From Pseudomonas putida (GTDB lineage: Bacteria; Pseudomonadota; Gammaproteobacteria; Pseudomonadales; Pseudomonadaceae): DNA of 64,000 nt. The translations under genes were made by a program, and so were the position numbers. The notes under the pieces are model-generated. The model was not told where the DNA came from. It searched no databases and saw only the letters and a list, made by a program, of their open reading frames with translations. Position 1 is the first letter of the stretch; the number at the start of each line of letters is the position of its first letter. This document shows positions 22,513 through 32,618 of the stretch, piece after piece. The stretch spans positions 1 to 64,000 of the forward strand of contig NZ_JANHLD010000005.1 of the NCBI RefSeq assembly GCF_028682455.1, read 5' to 3'.

Positions 22513-23892
22513 ATGAGTTCAATCGAGCAAGGGCCCAGCGCACCTGCGCAGGTCAATGAACTGGTTCTTGGCCTTGAGGATAGGCCGCGGCCGCTGATCG
22601 CGATGCTGGCTGCGCTGCAGCATTTGCTGGCGATCATCGTGCCGATCGTGACGCCCGGGCTGTTGATCTGCCAGGCACTGGGGGTGTCCGCGCGCGATAC
22701 CAACCTGATCGTGTCGATGTCGCTGGTGATCTCGGGGATTGCGACCTTTGTGCAGTGCCGTCGCTTTGGGCCGTTCGGTGCCGGGCTGCTGATTGTGCAA
22801 GGCACCAGTTTCAACTTTGTCGGGCCGTTGATCGCCGGCGGCGCGCTGATGGTCAAGCAAGGCATGCCGGTTGAAGCGGTGATGGCGGCGATTTTCGGCG
22901 TGGTGATTGCCGGTTCGTTCGTGGAGATGGGTATTTCGCGCATTTTGCCGTTCGTTAAGCGCCTGATCACCCCCTTGGTAACCGGTATCGTGGTGCTGAT
23001 GATTGGCCTGACCCTGATCAAGGTAGGCCTGATCAGCATGGGCGGTGGATTTACCGCCATGGGCAACGGCACCTTCGCCAATGGCGAGAACTTGCTGCTG
23101 TCGGGCGTGGTGTTGGCCATTATCGTGGTGCTCAACCGTATTCCGGTGGTGTGGATGCGCAGCTGCGCCATCGTCATTGCCCTGGCCGTGGGCTATGCCC
23201 TGGCCGGCTACCTGGGCCGCCTGGATTTCACTGGTATGCATGAAGCCGAGCTGTTCCAGGTGCCGATGCCGCTGCATTTCGGCCTGGGCTTCTCTTGGGC
23301 GCTGTTCATTCCGATGCTGGTGATTTACCTGGTGACCTCGCTGGAAGCCATCGGTGATGTGACGGCCACCAGCAAGGTATCGCGCCAGCCAGTGGAAGGC
23401 CCGCTGTGGATGCAGCGGATCAAGGGCGGTGTGCTGGTCAACGGCGCCAACTCGTTGCTGGCCGGGGTGTTCAACACCTTCCCGAGTTCGATCTTCGCCC
23501 AGAACAATGGGGTTATTCAGCTGACCGGCATCGCTAGCCGCCACATTGGCGTGTGGATTGCCGCGATGCTGGTGATTCTCGGTCTGTTCCCGAGTGTTGC
23601 CGGGGTGATCCAGGCAGTGCCGGAGCCGGTGCTCGGCGGCGCTGCAATGGTGATGTTCGGTGCGGTGGCTGCGTCGGGGATCAATATCCTGGCCAGCATC
23701 AACCTCGACCGTCGTGCCCTGCTGATAATCGCTGTGTCACTGGCGTTGGGCCTGGGTGTGGCACAGGTACCGGAGTTCCTCGCGCACATGCCGTCGGCGC
23801 TGCGCAATGTGCTGGAATCGGGTGTTGCAACCGGCGGGATTTGTGCGTTGGTGTTGAACTGGTTCTTGCCAGAGCATAAAGAGAAGGTTTGA
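22513..23892 (+). CDS. NCS2-family nucleobase:cation symporter (purine/xanthine/urate type)
   Basis: The 459-residue protein has about 14 membrane segments and the NCS2 signature QNNGVIQLTG near residue 335. A transport-core motif with SLEAIGDVTATS lies near 275 to 290. It imports a nucleobase with H+ or Na+. The sequence is nearer the xanthine/uric acid branch than UraA, judging by the EAIGD motif, but the substrate cannot be fixed. ATG 22513 is followed by a terminator at 23943, so it is monocistronic. Confidence 0.85.
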   Translation: MSSIEQGPSAPAQVNELVLGLEDRPRPLIAMLAALQHLLAIIVPIVTPGLLICQALGVSARDTNLIVSMSLVISGIATFVQCRRFGPFGAGLLIVQGTSFNFVGPLIAGGALMVKQGMPVEAVMAAIFGVVIAGSFVEMGISRILPFVKRLITPLVTGIVVLMIGLTLIKVGLISMGGGFTAMGNGTFANGENLLLSGVVLAIIVVLNRIPVVWMRSCAIVIALAVGYALAGYLGRLDFTGMHEAELFQVPMPLHFGLGFSWALFIPMLVIYLVTSLEAIGDVTATSKVSRQPVEGPLWMQRIKGGVLVNGANSLLAGVFNTFPSSIFAQNNGVIQLTGIASRHIGVWIAAMLVILGLFPSVAGVIQAVPEPVLGGAAMVMFGAVAASGINILASINLDRRALLIIAVSLALGLGVAQVPEFLAHMPSALRNVLESGVATGGICALVLNWFLPEHKEKV

Positions 23893-23942
23893 GCCCTCGC
23901 GGGCCGCCCAACGGCCCTTCGCGGTGCAAGCCGCCCCCATAG

Positions 23943-23967
23943 AAGCCCGCAGCCGTTGCGGGCTTTT
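23943..23967 (+). terminator. Terminator after the permease gene
   Basis: Stem AAGCCCGCA/TGCGGGCTT, loop GCCGT, followed by TTTTG. The tusD gene starts 40 nt later. Confidence 0.88.
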
Positions 23968-24006
23968 TGCTTTATGATTGGCGCAGTTTTGCTGAATGAG
24001 CCTTCC

Positions 24007-24399
24007 ATGAAGTTCGCCATCGCGGTTTTTTCTCCGGCCCATGCGCCCTCTTCCCGTCGCGCCTTGTTGTTCGCCCAGGCGGCGCTGGCTGGCGGGCACG
24101 ATATTGTCCGGCTGTTTTTCTATCAGGACGGTGTGCACAGCGCCTCGAGTAATGTGGTCACCCCGCAGGATGAGCTGGATGTGGCCGCCCAGTGGCGCGC
24201 CTTTATCAGTGAACACGGCCTCGATGCAGTGGTATGCATCGCTGCCGCCCTGCGCCGCGGCGTCCTCAACGCCGAAGAGGCGCAGCGTTATCAGCGTCCG
24301 GCGGTGAATCTGCCAGCGCCCTGGGAGCTGTCCGGCCTCGGCCAGTTGCATGAGGGCGCACAAGACGCCGACCGGCTGATCTGCTTTGGAGGCGATTGA
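24007..24399 (+). CDS. tusD: Sulfurtransferase TusD (DsrE family)
   Basis: The 130-residue protein is the sulfur-relay subunit whose catalytic cysteine is Cys77 in VVCIAAALRRGV, matching the E. coli TusD active site. TusBCD accepts sulfur from TusA and passes it to TusE, which feeds MnmA for 2-thiouridine at wobble position 34 of tRNA. ATG 24007 begins a tight tusD-C-B-E-ybiB operon. mnmA itself is in this window at 45059. Confidence 0.95.
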   Translation: MKFAIAVFSPAHAPSSRRALLFAQAALAGGHDIVRLFFYQDGVHSASSNVVTPQDELDVAAQWRAFISEHGLDAVVCIAAALRRGVLNAEEAQRYQRPAVNLPAPWELSGLGQLHEGAQDADRLICFGGD

Positions 24400-24400
24400 G

Positions 24401-24760
24401 ATGGCCAAGTCCTTGCTGATTATCAGCCGCCAGGCGCCTTGGGCTGGCCCCTCTGCCCGCGAAGCCCTGGATATTGCCCTGGCCGGCGGCGCCTTCGACC
24501 TGCCCTTGGGCATGTTGTTTCTCGATGATGGCGTATTCCAGCTCGCACCCGGCCAACAGCCTGCGCAATTGCAGCAAAAGAACCTTGCCGCCAACCTGCA
24601 GGCCCTGCCGATGTTTGGCGTCGAAGAGCTGTTCGCAGCCAGCAGCAGCCTGAAGGCGCGCGGCCTGGATGCCGACAGCTTGACCCTGCCGGTAGAGGTG
24701 CTGGATGACGCCGCGCTGGCCGCGTTGATCGACCGTTTCGACCAGGTGGTAACCCTCTGA
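24401..24760 (+). CDS. tusC: Sulfur relay protein TusC (DsrF family)
   Basis: The 119-residue protein is a structural subunit of the TusBCD hexamer. The N-terminus KSLLIISRQAPWAGPSAREALDIALAGG is typical of DsrF/TusC, and there is no catalytic cysteine. It starts 1 nt after tusD and overlaps tusB by 1 nt. Confidence 0.93.
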   Translation: MAKSLLIISRQAPWAGPSAREALDIALAGGAFDLPLGMLFLDDGVFQLAPGQQPAQLQQKNLAANLQALPMFGVEELFAASSSLKARGLDADSLTLPVEVLDDAALAALIDRFDQVVTL

Positions 24761-25059
24761 TGAGCACCTTGCATGTAATTTCCCACTCGCCGTTTGGCGA
24801 CAATCGTCTGGCTAGCTGCCTGCGCTTGCTCGGCGCCCAGGACGGCCTGTTGCTGTGCGGCGATGCGGTGTATGCCCTGCAACCCGGCAGCGAGTCACTG
24901 GCCACGCTGCAGGCGAGCAACCTGCAAGGTCGCCTGTTCGCCCTCGAAGAAGACCTGCAAGCGCGCGCCATTCATGCAGATGAAGATACCCGCGCAGTCG
25001 ACTACCCGGCATTCGTGGCGCTGTCGCTGGACTTTGACAAGGTCAACAGCTGGCTATGA
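24760..25059 (+). CDS. tusB: Sulfur relay protein TusB (DsrH family)
   Basis: The 99-residue protein has the DsrH-type start TLHVISHSPF and the LLLCGDAVYAL segment. It is the smallest subunit of TusBCD. Its ATG overlaps the tusC stop codon, and its own end overlaps tusE by 4 nt, implying coupled translation and fixed stoichiometry. Confidence 0.93.
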   Translation: MSTLHVISHSPFGDNRLASCLRLLGAQDGLLLCGDAVYALQPGSESLATLQASNLQGRLFALEEDLQARAIHADEDTRAVDYPAFVALSLDFDKVNSWL

Positions 25060-25391
25060 ATACCCTGACTGTTGGCACGCGCACCATCGCCCTGGACAAG
25101 GACGGTTATCTAGTCGAACTTGGCGACTGGTCGGATGAAGTCGCCCAGGCCCTGGCCGAACACGAGCAACTGGAACTGACCCCTGAACACTGGGAGGTGC
25201 TGACGCTGCTGCGTGCCTTCTACCAGGAGTTCGAGCTGTCGCCGGCCACTCGTCCGTTGATCAAGTACACCGCACTCAAGCTGGGCCCGGAAAAAGGCAA
25301 CAGCCTGCACCTCAATCGCCTCTTCAAAGGCACCCCTGCCAAACTCGCCGCAAAGCTTGCGGGCCTGCCGAAGCCGACCAACTGCATATGA
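25056..25391 (+). CDS. tusE: Sulfur relay protein TusE (DsrC family)
   Basis: The 111-residue protein has the DsrC fold signature (LDKDGYLVELGDWSDEVAQALAEHE, then TPEHWEVL, then RLFKGTPAKLAAKLAGLPKPTNC). The active cysteine is the penultimate residue, Cys110, as in the family. It takes persulfide from TusBCD and delivers it to MnmA. Confidence 0.95.
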   Translation: MNTLTVGTRTIALDKDGYLVELGDWSDEVAQALAEHEQLELTPEHWEVLTLLRAFYQEFELSPATRPLIKYTALKLGPEKGNSLHLNRLFKGTPAKLAAKLAGLPKPTNCI

Positions 25392-26383
25392 CCGACCCTC
25401 GCCCGCTGATCACCGAAACCCCAGCCGAACACCCCTTTGCCCAGTTCGTACGCATCCTTGGCAAGGGTAAGCGTGGTGCGCGCGGACTGAACCGCGAAGA
25501 AGCCCGCGAGGCGATGGGCATGCTGCTCGATGGCAAGGTCGAGGAAACCCAGCTGGGCGCCTTCCTGATGCTGCTACGGCACAAGGAAGAAAGCCCCGAG
25601 GAGCTGGCGGGGTTCACCGAGGCCTTGCGCCAGCGTTTGCATGCCCCGCCGACTGCGGTCGATCTCGATTGGCCAAGCTATGCAGGCAAAAAGCGCCACC
25701 TGCCCTGGTACCTGCTGGCCGCCAAGTGCCTGGCTGGCAATGGTGTACGCATCCTGCTGCATGGCGGTGGTGCGCACACGGCCGGGCGTCTTTACACCGA
25801 ACAGGTCCTGGAACTGCTGCACATTCCCCTGTGCCGTGACTGGAATGCCGTCTCCCTGGCCCTGGACAGCCAGCAACTGGCGTTCATCCCCCTGCAAGAC
25901 TGGGCGCCGCGCCTGCAGCGCATGATCGACCTGCGCAATACCCTGGGCTTGCGCTCGCCGATCCATTCCCTGGCCCGGGTGCTCAACCCCCTGGGCGCCC
26001 GCTGCGGCCTGCAAAGTATCTTCCACCCCGGCTACCAGGCCGTGCACCGCGAGGCCAGCCGCCTGCTCGGCGACACGGCCATTGTGATCAAGGGCGATGG
26101 CGGCGAGATCGAGATCAATCCCGACACCAGCAGCCACCTCTACGGTACCGCCAACGGTGAAGACTGGGACGAGGAATGGCCGGCACTGGCGGCCCGGCGC
26201 CATGTCAAACCGGCCAGCCTCGAGCCTGGGCAACTACTGGCGGTTTGGCGTGGCGAAGCCCGCGACAGTTACGGCGAACTGGCCGTGGTAGCGACCATGG
26301 CACTGGCCTTGCGAGGCCTCGGCCAGACACGCGAAGAAGCCTTTGCTCAGGCCCAGCGCTACTGGGATCAACGCCTGGCCTGA
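25388..26383 (+). CDS. YbiB/TrpD2-family DNA- or RNA-binding protein (TrpD-like fold)
   Basis: The 331-residue protein belongs to the TrpD2 (YbiB) group, related in fold to anthranilate phosphoribosyltransferase. It has the N-terminal helical domain with GLNREEAREAMGMLLDG and EETQLGAFLMLLRHKEESPEEL, and a degenerate phosphoribosyl site (LHGGGAHTAGR). Characterised E. coli YbiB binds nucleic acid rather than making phosphoribosyl anthranilate. It overlaps tusE by 4 nt, so it is co-expressed with the tRNA thiolation genes. Confidence 0.85.
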   Translation: MTDPRPLITETPAEHPFAQFVRILGKGKRGARGLNREEAREAMGMLLDGKVEETQLGAFLMLLRHKEESPEELAGFTEALRQRLHAPPTAVDLDWPSYAGKKRHLPWYLLAAKCLAGNGVRILLHGGGAHTAGRLYTEQVLELLHIPLCRDWNAVSLALDSQQLAFIPLQDWAPRLQRMIDLRNTLGLRSPIHSLARVLNPLGARCGLQSIFHPGYQAVHREASRLLGDTAIVIKGDGGEIEINPDTSSHLYGTANGEDWDEEWPALAARRHVKPASLEPGQLLAVWRGEARDSYGELAVVATMALALRGLGQTREEAFAQAQRYWDQRLA

Positions 26384-26492
26384 GCGATTCATCAACGCAG
26401 TCGATCAAACAGGCGAAGACTTTGCGCTATTTGTTCGAACCCAGGCCCGTACACTGGGTTCTATATTCGAACGAATCACCAAGGAGCTACCC

Positions 26493-27452
26493 ATGGGCCT
26501 GTTGATCGATGGACGCTGGCATGACCAGTGGTACGAAAGCAGCAAGGATGGCGCATTCCAGCGCGAAAGCACGCAGCGCCACAACTCGCTGCCCGTCGCC
26601 GAGGCCGGGCGCTATCACCTTTATGTGTCGCTGGCCTGCCCCTGGGCCCACCGCACGCTGATTTTTCGCAAGCTCAAGGGCCTGGAGGACCTGATCGATG
26701 TGTCGGTGGTCAGTTGGCTGATGGGTGAACACGGCTGGACCTTCGACCAGGGCCGGGGCTCCACCGGCGACAAACTCGAACACCTGGATTTTCTCCACCA
26801 GCGCTATACCCGTGACGACCCGCACTACAGCGGCCGGGTCACGGTGCCGGTACTGTGGGACAAACAGGAACAGCGCATCGTCAACAATGAGTCGGCGCAG
26901 ATCATTCGTATCTTCAACCGTGCGTTCAACGAACTGACCGGCAATACCCTGGACCTCTACCCGGAACCGCTTCAAGCCGAGATCGACATGCTCAATGATC
27001 GAATCTACCCGGCAGTGAACAACGGCGTGTACCGCGCAGGCTTCGCCACCTCGCAGCAGGCGTACGAGCAGGCGTTCGATGAGCTGTTTGCCGAGCTGGA
27101 TTGCCTGGATAAACGCCTGAGCGAGCAACGCTACCTGACGGGTGCCTACCTGACCGAGGCCGACTGGCGGTTGTTCACCACCTTGATTCGTTTCGATGCG
27201 GTGTACCACGGGCATTTCAAGTGCAACCTGCGGCGCCTGGCCGACTACCCGAATCTGACGAACTGGCTACGGGAGCTTTACCAATGGCCGGGGGTGGCCG
27301 AGACGGTCAATTTCGAGCATATCCAGAAGCACTATTACATGAGCCACAAGACCATAAACCCGAACGGAATTGTGCCCAAGGGGCCTTTGCAGGGTTTCGG
27401 GGTGGGGCATGACCGGGAGCGCTTGCCCGGTAAAGGGATCTGGGGGAAATAA
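26493..27452 (+). CDS. yqjG: Glutathionyl-hydroquinone reductase (YqjG/Xi-class GST)
   Basis: The 319-residue protein has the Xi-class signature SLACPWAHR with catalytic Cys49, then the GST thioredoxin-like and helical domains, ending with GPLQGFGVGHDRERLPGKGIWG. It reduces glutathionyl-hydroquinones to free hydroquinone using glutathione. ATG 26493 has AAGGAG 6 nt upstream. The 109-bp gap to ybiB suggests its own promoter, and a REP pair follows the gene. Confidence 0.92.
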   Translation: MGLLIDGRWHDQWYESSKDGAFQRESTQRHNSLPVAEAGRYHLYVSLACPWAHRTLIFRKLKGLEDLIDVSVVSWLMGEHGWTFDQGRGSTGDKLEHLDFLHQRYTRDDPHYSGRVTVPVLWDKQEQRIVNNESAQIIRIFNRAFNELTGNTLDLYPEPLQAEIDMLNDRIYPAVNNGVYRAGFATSQQAYEQAFDELFAELDCLDKRLSEQRYLTGAYLTEADWRLFTTLIRFDAVYHGHFKCNLRRLADYPNLTNWLRELYQWPGVAETVNFEHIQKHYYMSHKTINPNGIVPKGPLQGFGVGHDRERLPGKGIWGK

Positions 27453-27463
27453 AGGCGGGAATG

Positions 27464-27525
27464 ATCGCGGGGCAAGCCCGCTCCCACAGAATTACATCGC
27501 TGTGGAAGCGGGCTTGCCCCGCGAT
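27464..27525. repeat. REP pair between convergent yqjG and cysG
   Basis: Two inverted 26-bp arms (ATCGCGGGGCAAGCCCGCTC and its complement) are separated by 10 bp. The strong stem between convergent genes may act as a bidirectional transcription stop. Confidence 0.88.
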
Positions 27526-27529
27526 GACA

Positions 27530-28918
27530 TCAGGACTGCGCGCCCTCGAACCAGGCCAGCTTCTCACGCAACTGGACTACTTCGCCAACGATCACGAGCG
27601 TTGGCGCATGCACTTCGTGCTCCGCCACCAACGCAGGCAAGTCTGCCAGGGTACCCGTGAACACCCGCTGGTTCGGGGTGGTACCTTGCTGCACCAACGC
27701 CGCCGGGGTATCGGCGGCACGGCCATGACGAATCAGCTCGGCGCAGATAGTCGGCAGCCCCACCAGCCCCATGTAGAACACCAGGGTCTGGGCGGGCGCC
27801 ACCAGGTCATTCCATGGCAAATTGCTGGTGCCGTCCTTCAGGTGGCCGGTGACGAAGCGTACCGACTGGGCGTAGTCACGATGCGTCAGTGGAATCCCGG
27901 CATAGGCCGAGCAACCACTGGCTGCCGTGATACCCGGCACCACCTGGAACGGAATGCCCTGCTCCGCCAGCTCCTCGATCTCTTCGCCACCACGGCCGAA
28001 GATGAAGGGATCACCGCCCTTGAGGCGCAACACCCGCTTGCCCTGGCGCGCCAGGGTGACCAGCAACTGGTTGATCTGCTCCTGCGGTACGGCGTGATCG
28101 GCGCGGCGCTTGCCGACGTAGATGCGCTCGGCATCACGACGGCACAACTCGATGATCGCCGGGGCCACCAGACGGTCGTAGAGCACCACGTCGGCCTGTT
28201 GCATCAGGCGCAGGGCCCGGAAGGTGAGCAGGTCCGGATCACCCGGGCCGGCACCCACCAGGTAAACCTCACCCGACGCCTGGTGACTGGCACCGTCGAT
28301 CTTGGCCTGCAGCAAGCGCTCGGCTTCAGCGCCCTGCCCAGCCAGCTGTCGCTCGGCGATCGGGCCCTGGAATACATCTTCCCAGAAGCCGCGGCGCTGA
28401 TTGACGTCCGGGTAAAGTGCCTTGACCTTGTCGCGAAAGCGCGCGCCCAGCCCGGCCAACTCGCCGTAGGCCGCCGGAATCCAGGTTTCCAGCTTGGCCC
28501 GGATCAGCCGCGCCAGCACCGGCGCATCGCCGCCGCTGGACACCGCCACCACCAGGGGTGAGCGGTCGACAATCGCTGGGAAGATCACCGAACACAGCGC
28601 TGGCGCATCGACCACATTGACCGGCACGCAGCGCTGGTGGGCATCGGCCGAGACCTGCGCATTGAGCGCCGGGTCGTCGGTGGCGGCGATGATCAGCTGG
28701 CAGCCATCCAGGTCGGTTGTCTGGTAGCCACGCCCGAGGATTTCACCACCGCTGTGCCGGGCAAGCTCGGCCAGTTGCGCTTCGATTTCAGGCGCGACCA
28801 CGCGCAGCACTGCACCGGCATCGGCCAGCAGGCGGGATTTGCGCAAGGCAATCTCGCCCCCACCGACAACCAGTACACGGCTACCGCGCAGCTTGTGGAA
28901 CAGCGGCAGAAACTCCAT
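27530..28918 (-). CDS. cysG: Siroheme synthase CysG
   Basis: The 462-residue trifunctional protein makes siroheme for sulfite and nitrite reductases. The N-terminal half (about 1 to 205) is the NAD-dependent precorrin-2 dehydrogenase/ferrochelatase (VLVVGGGEIALRKSRLL). The C-terminal half (from about 215) is the SAM-dependent uroporphyrinogen III methyltransferase (VYLVGAGPGDPDLLT, LKGGDPFIFGRGGEE). Length equals the family norm (457 in E. coli). The start codon abuts the serS stop codon (TAA then ATG). Confidence 0.97.
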   Translation of the reverse strand: MEFLPLFHKLRGSRVLVVGGGEIALRKSRLLADAGAVLRVVAPEIEAQLAELARHSGGEILGRGYQTTDLDGCQLIIAATDDPALNAQVSADAHQRCVPVNVVDAPALCSVIFPAIVDRSPLVVAVSSGGDAPVLARLIRAKLETWIPAAYGELAGLGARFRDKVKALYPDVNQRRGFWEDVFQGPIAERQLAGQGAEAERLLQAKIDGASHQASGEVYLVGAGPGDPDLLTFRALRLMQQADVVLYDRLVAPAIIELCRRDAERIYVGKRRADHAVPQEQINQLLVTLARQGKRVLRLKGGDPFIFGRGGEEIEELAEQGIPFQVVPGITAASGCSAYAGIPLTHRDYAQSVRFVTGHLKDGTSNLPWNDLVAPAQTLVFYMGLVGLPTICAELIRHGRAADTPAALVQQGTTPNQRVFTGTLADLPALVAEHEVHAPTLVIVGEVVQLREKLAWFEGAQS

Positions 28919-30199
<1,281 letters not shown>

Positions 30200-30216
30200 A
30201 TCGTTCTCTCGTTGGT

Positions 30217-30591
30217 TCAGAATTTGGTCAAAGACAGGCCGGCCCAGGTTGCGAGCAGCCCGCCCATTACGCTGAGCCCAGCATAGCCGAAGGCCAGCGG
30301 CGCCTGCCCGCTTTCGAGCAGGCGCACGGTATCCAGTGAAAAGGATGAAAAGGTTGTCAGGCCGCCGAGGAAGCCGACGATCAAGCCGGCACGCAGCTCG
30401 ACCGGCACCAGCGGGCGGTGCAGAAACAGCCCGTACAGCACGCCGATCAACAGGCAGCCAATCAGATTGACCGCCAGCGTACCGAGATAGAAGTGACGTG
30501 GCCAGTGGGCGTTGACCCAATTGGAGGTGGCAAACCGCAGCAAGGTGCCAGCAATGCCTCCAGCGCTGACGGCGGCGATCACGGCAATCAT
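30217..30591 (-). CDS. crcB: Fluoride channel CrcB/Fluc
   Basis: The 124-residue protein has four membrane helices, the pore motif GFLGGLTTFSSFSLDT and the Asn-containing NLIGCLLIG segment. It exports F- as an antiparallel dimer. It overlaps rarA by 4 nt. No fluoride riboswitch is evident in front of it, which fits expression as part of the lolA-rarA-crcB-serS block. Confidence 0.94.
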   Translation of the reverse strand: MIAVIAAVSAGGIAGTLLRFATSNWVNAHWPRHFYLGTLAVNLIGCLLIGVLYGLFLHRPLVPVELRAGLIVGFLGGLTTFSSFSLDTVRLLESGQAPLAFGYAGLSVMGGLLATWAGLSLTKF

Positions 30592-31913
30592 GGCTTTCTC
30601 CGCTGCCGCGGGCTCTTGCGGTCGAGCTCGGCCAGGTGCTTGAGCTTTTCACCGATCTTCAGTTCCAGGCCCCGCGGGACCGGCTGGTAGTAATGGCGCG
30701 GCTCAAGGTTATCCGGGAAGTAGTCTTCACCGGCGGCATAGGCATCGGGCTCGTCGTGGGCGTAGCGATACTCGTCGCCGTAACCCAGTTGCTTCATCAG
30801 CTTGGTCGGGGCGTTGCGCAGGTGCAGCGGGACTTCCAGCGAGCCGTGCTCGCCAGCCTCGCGCAGGGCCGTCTTGAAGCCCATGTACACCGCGTTGCTC
30901 TTCGGCGCGCAGGCCAGGTAGGTAATGGCCTGGGCCACCGCCAGCTCGCCTTCGGGGCTGCCCAGGCGCTCCTGCACGTCCCATGCGGCCAGGCACAGGC
31001 TCAGGGCACGGGGGTCGGCGTTGCCGATGTCTTCGCTGGCCATGCGCACTACGCGGCGGGCGATGTACAGCGGGTCGCAGCCACCATCGAGCATGCGCGC
31101 GAACCAGTACAACGCGCCGTCGGGGTTGGAGCCGCGCACCGACTTGTGTAGTGCGGAGATCTGGTCATAGAAGGCCTCGCCGCCCTTGTCGAAACGTCGA
31201 CGGCTGTCGCCCAGAAGGCTCTGCAGCAATTCCACGCCGATTTCGCTGCCGTCTTCGGCCAGGTCCGAGGCGTTTTCCAACAGGTTGAGCATGCGCCGGC
31301 CATCGCCATCGGCAGCGGCCATGAGCATCTTGAAGGCTTCGTCGCCCAGGCGCAGCTGGCGCTTGCCCAGGCCACGCTCCTCGCTCAGCGCCCGCCCCAC
31401 CAATTTGTGCAGTGCGGCCTCGTCGAGGCTCTTGAGCACGTACACGCGCGCACGCGAGAGCAAGGCGTTGTTCAGCTCGAAGGAGGGGTTTTCGGTGGTG
31501 GCACCAATGAAGATCAGCGTGCCGTCTTCGACGTAGGGCAGGAAGGCATCTTGCTGGGACTTGTTGAAGCGGTGCACTTCATCGACGAACAGGATGGTGC
31601 GACGCCCGTACTGACCGGCTTGCTGCTTGGCAATCTCCACTGCGTGGCGGATTTCCTTGACCCCGGCCAGCACGGCCGACACCGTTTCGAAGTGTGCATC
31701 GCAAAATTGCGCAAGCAGCCGCGCCAGGGTGGTCTTGCCCACGCCCGGCGGGCCCCAGAAGATCATCGAGTGCAGCGCACCCTGCTCCAGCGCCTCGCGC
31801 AGCGGCTTGCCGCGGGCCAGCAGGTGCTCCTGGCCGACGTACTCGTCCAGGTTGGCCGGGCGCAGGCGCGCGGCCAGGGGCTGGGCTACGGGATCGCTAC
31901 GAAACAGGTCCAT
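30588..31913 (-). CDS. rarA: Replication-associated recombination protein RarA (MgsA), AAA+ ATPase
   Basis: The 441-residue clamp-loader-like ATPase has Walker A GPPGVGKTT, Walker B LFVDEVHRFN, sensor 1 GATTENPSF and the C-terminal tetramerisation domain (QLGYGDEYRYAHDEPDAYAAGEDYFPD). It acts at stalled replication forks. The gene follows lolA with 18 nt between, the order ftsK-lolA-rarA-crcB-serS being conserved in gammaproteobacteria. Confidence 0.96.
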   Translation of the reverse strand: MDLFRSDPVAQPLAARLRPANLDEYVGQEHLLARGKPLREALEQGALHSMIFWGPPGVGKTTLARLLAQFCDAHFETVSAVLAGVKEIRHAVEIAKQQAGQYGRRTILFVDEVHRFNKSQQDAFLPYVEDGTLIFIGATTENPSFELNNALLSRARVYVLKSLDEAALHKLVGRALSEERGLGKRQLRLGDEAFKMLMAAADGDGRRMLNLLENASDLAEDGSEIGVELLQSLLGDSRRRFDKGGEAFYDQISALHKSVRGSNPDGALYWFARMLDGGCDPLYIARRVVRMASEDIGNADPRALSLCLAAWDVQERLGSPEGELAVAQAITYLACAPKSNAVYMGFKTALREAGEHGSLEVPLHLRNAPTKLMKQLGYGDEYRYAHDEPDAYAAGEDYFPDNLEPRHYYQPVPRGLELKIGEKLKHLAELDRKSPRQRRKP

Positions 31914-31931
31914 GGGCGCTGCTACTACCTC

Positions 31932-32555
31932 TTATTCCGAAATGACATCGGCGCCTTTCGGGATCTCGAACTTGAATGTGCTCGCAGGAATCGCCCCGTT
32001 GGCTTTGACCCCGGTAAACAGGATATTAGTGCGTTGGCCGACGCTGTCGATCAACTGCATATCGTTGACCAGCCCTTTGCGAAACGACAGGCGCAGGGAG
32101 TCGAACAGGGTGTCCTTGGTTTTCGGCTTGAGCGTGAAATCCATCACGTCGCCCTGCTCCTTGGAGGTGATATCGAAGCTCTGGCTGATCTTCGATACAT
32201 CACCGGACAACAGCAGTGCCGGCGTCTCGGTCAGGCGCTGGTCGAGCTTCTTGATGGTCGCCTGCTCCAGGTCCGGGTCCCACAGGGTGACCGTCTTGCC
32301 GTCCGAGACCACTACCTGCTCCTGCGGAGCATCGGTGTGCCAGTAGAACAGCCCAGGGCGCTGCACCGACATCTGCCCTGCGGTTTCCTGCAGGCTGGTA
32401 CCACTGGCGTCCAGGGTCAGCTGGGAGAAGCGCGCCTCGATCGTCCTGGACTTTTCCAGCAACTGGGTCAAGCGCGCCACGTCCTGCTCACCGGCAAACA
32501 CAGAGGCGCTGGACAGGGCGATAGCGGAAACCAACATCATGCGAATCAGGCGCAT
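31932..32555 (-). CDS. lolA: Outer-membrane lipoprotein carrier protein LolA
   Basis: The 207-residue periplasmic chaperone has a signal peptide (MRLIRMMLVSAIALSSASVFA, cleavage after residue 21). The half-barrel fold follows (SRTIEARFSQLTLDASG, GLFYWHTDAPQEQVVVSDGKTVTLWDPDLEQ). It ferries lipoproteins from LolCDE to LolB. It lies 63 nt downstream of ftsK. Confidence 0.95.
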   Translation of the reverse strand: MRLIRMMLVSAIALSSASVFAGEQDVARLTQLLEKSRTIEARFSQLTLDASGTSLQETAGQMSVQRPGLFYWHTDAPQEQVVVSDGKTVTLWDPDLEQATIKKLDQRLTETPALLLSGDVSKISQSFDITSKEQGDVMDFTLKPKTKDTLFDSLRLSFRKGLVNDMQLIDSVGQRTNILFTGVKANGAIPASTFKFEIPKGADVISE

Positions 32556-32579
32556 GGAAATCCTCGTTGCAGTATGAAT

Positions 32580-32608
32580 GGGCCTGCGGCCGCTTCAGGC
32601 CGCAGGCT
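32580..32608. terminator. Hairpin between ftsK and lolA
   Basis: CCTGCGGCC/GGCCGCAGG with a 6-nt loop. There is no T-tract, so at most it attenuates transcription or marks an mRNA processing site. Confidence 0.45.
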
Positions 32609-32618
32609 GGGTGGTTCA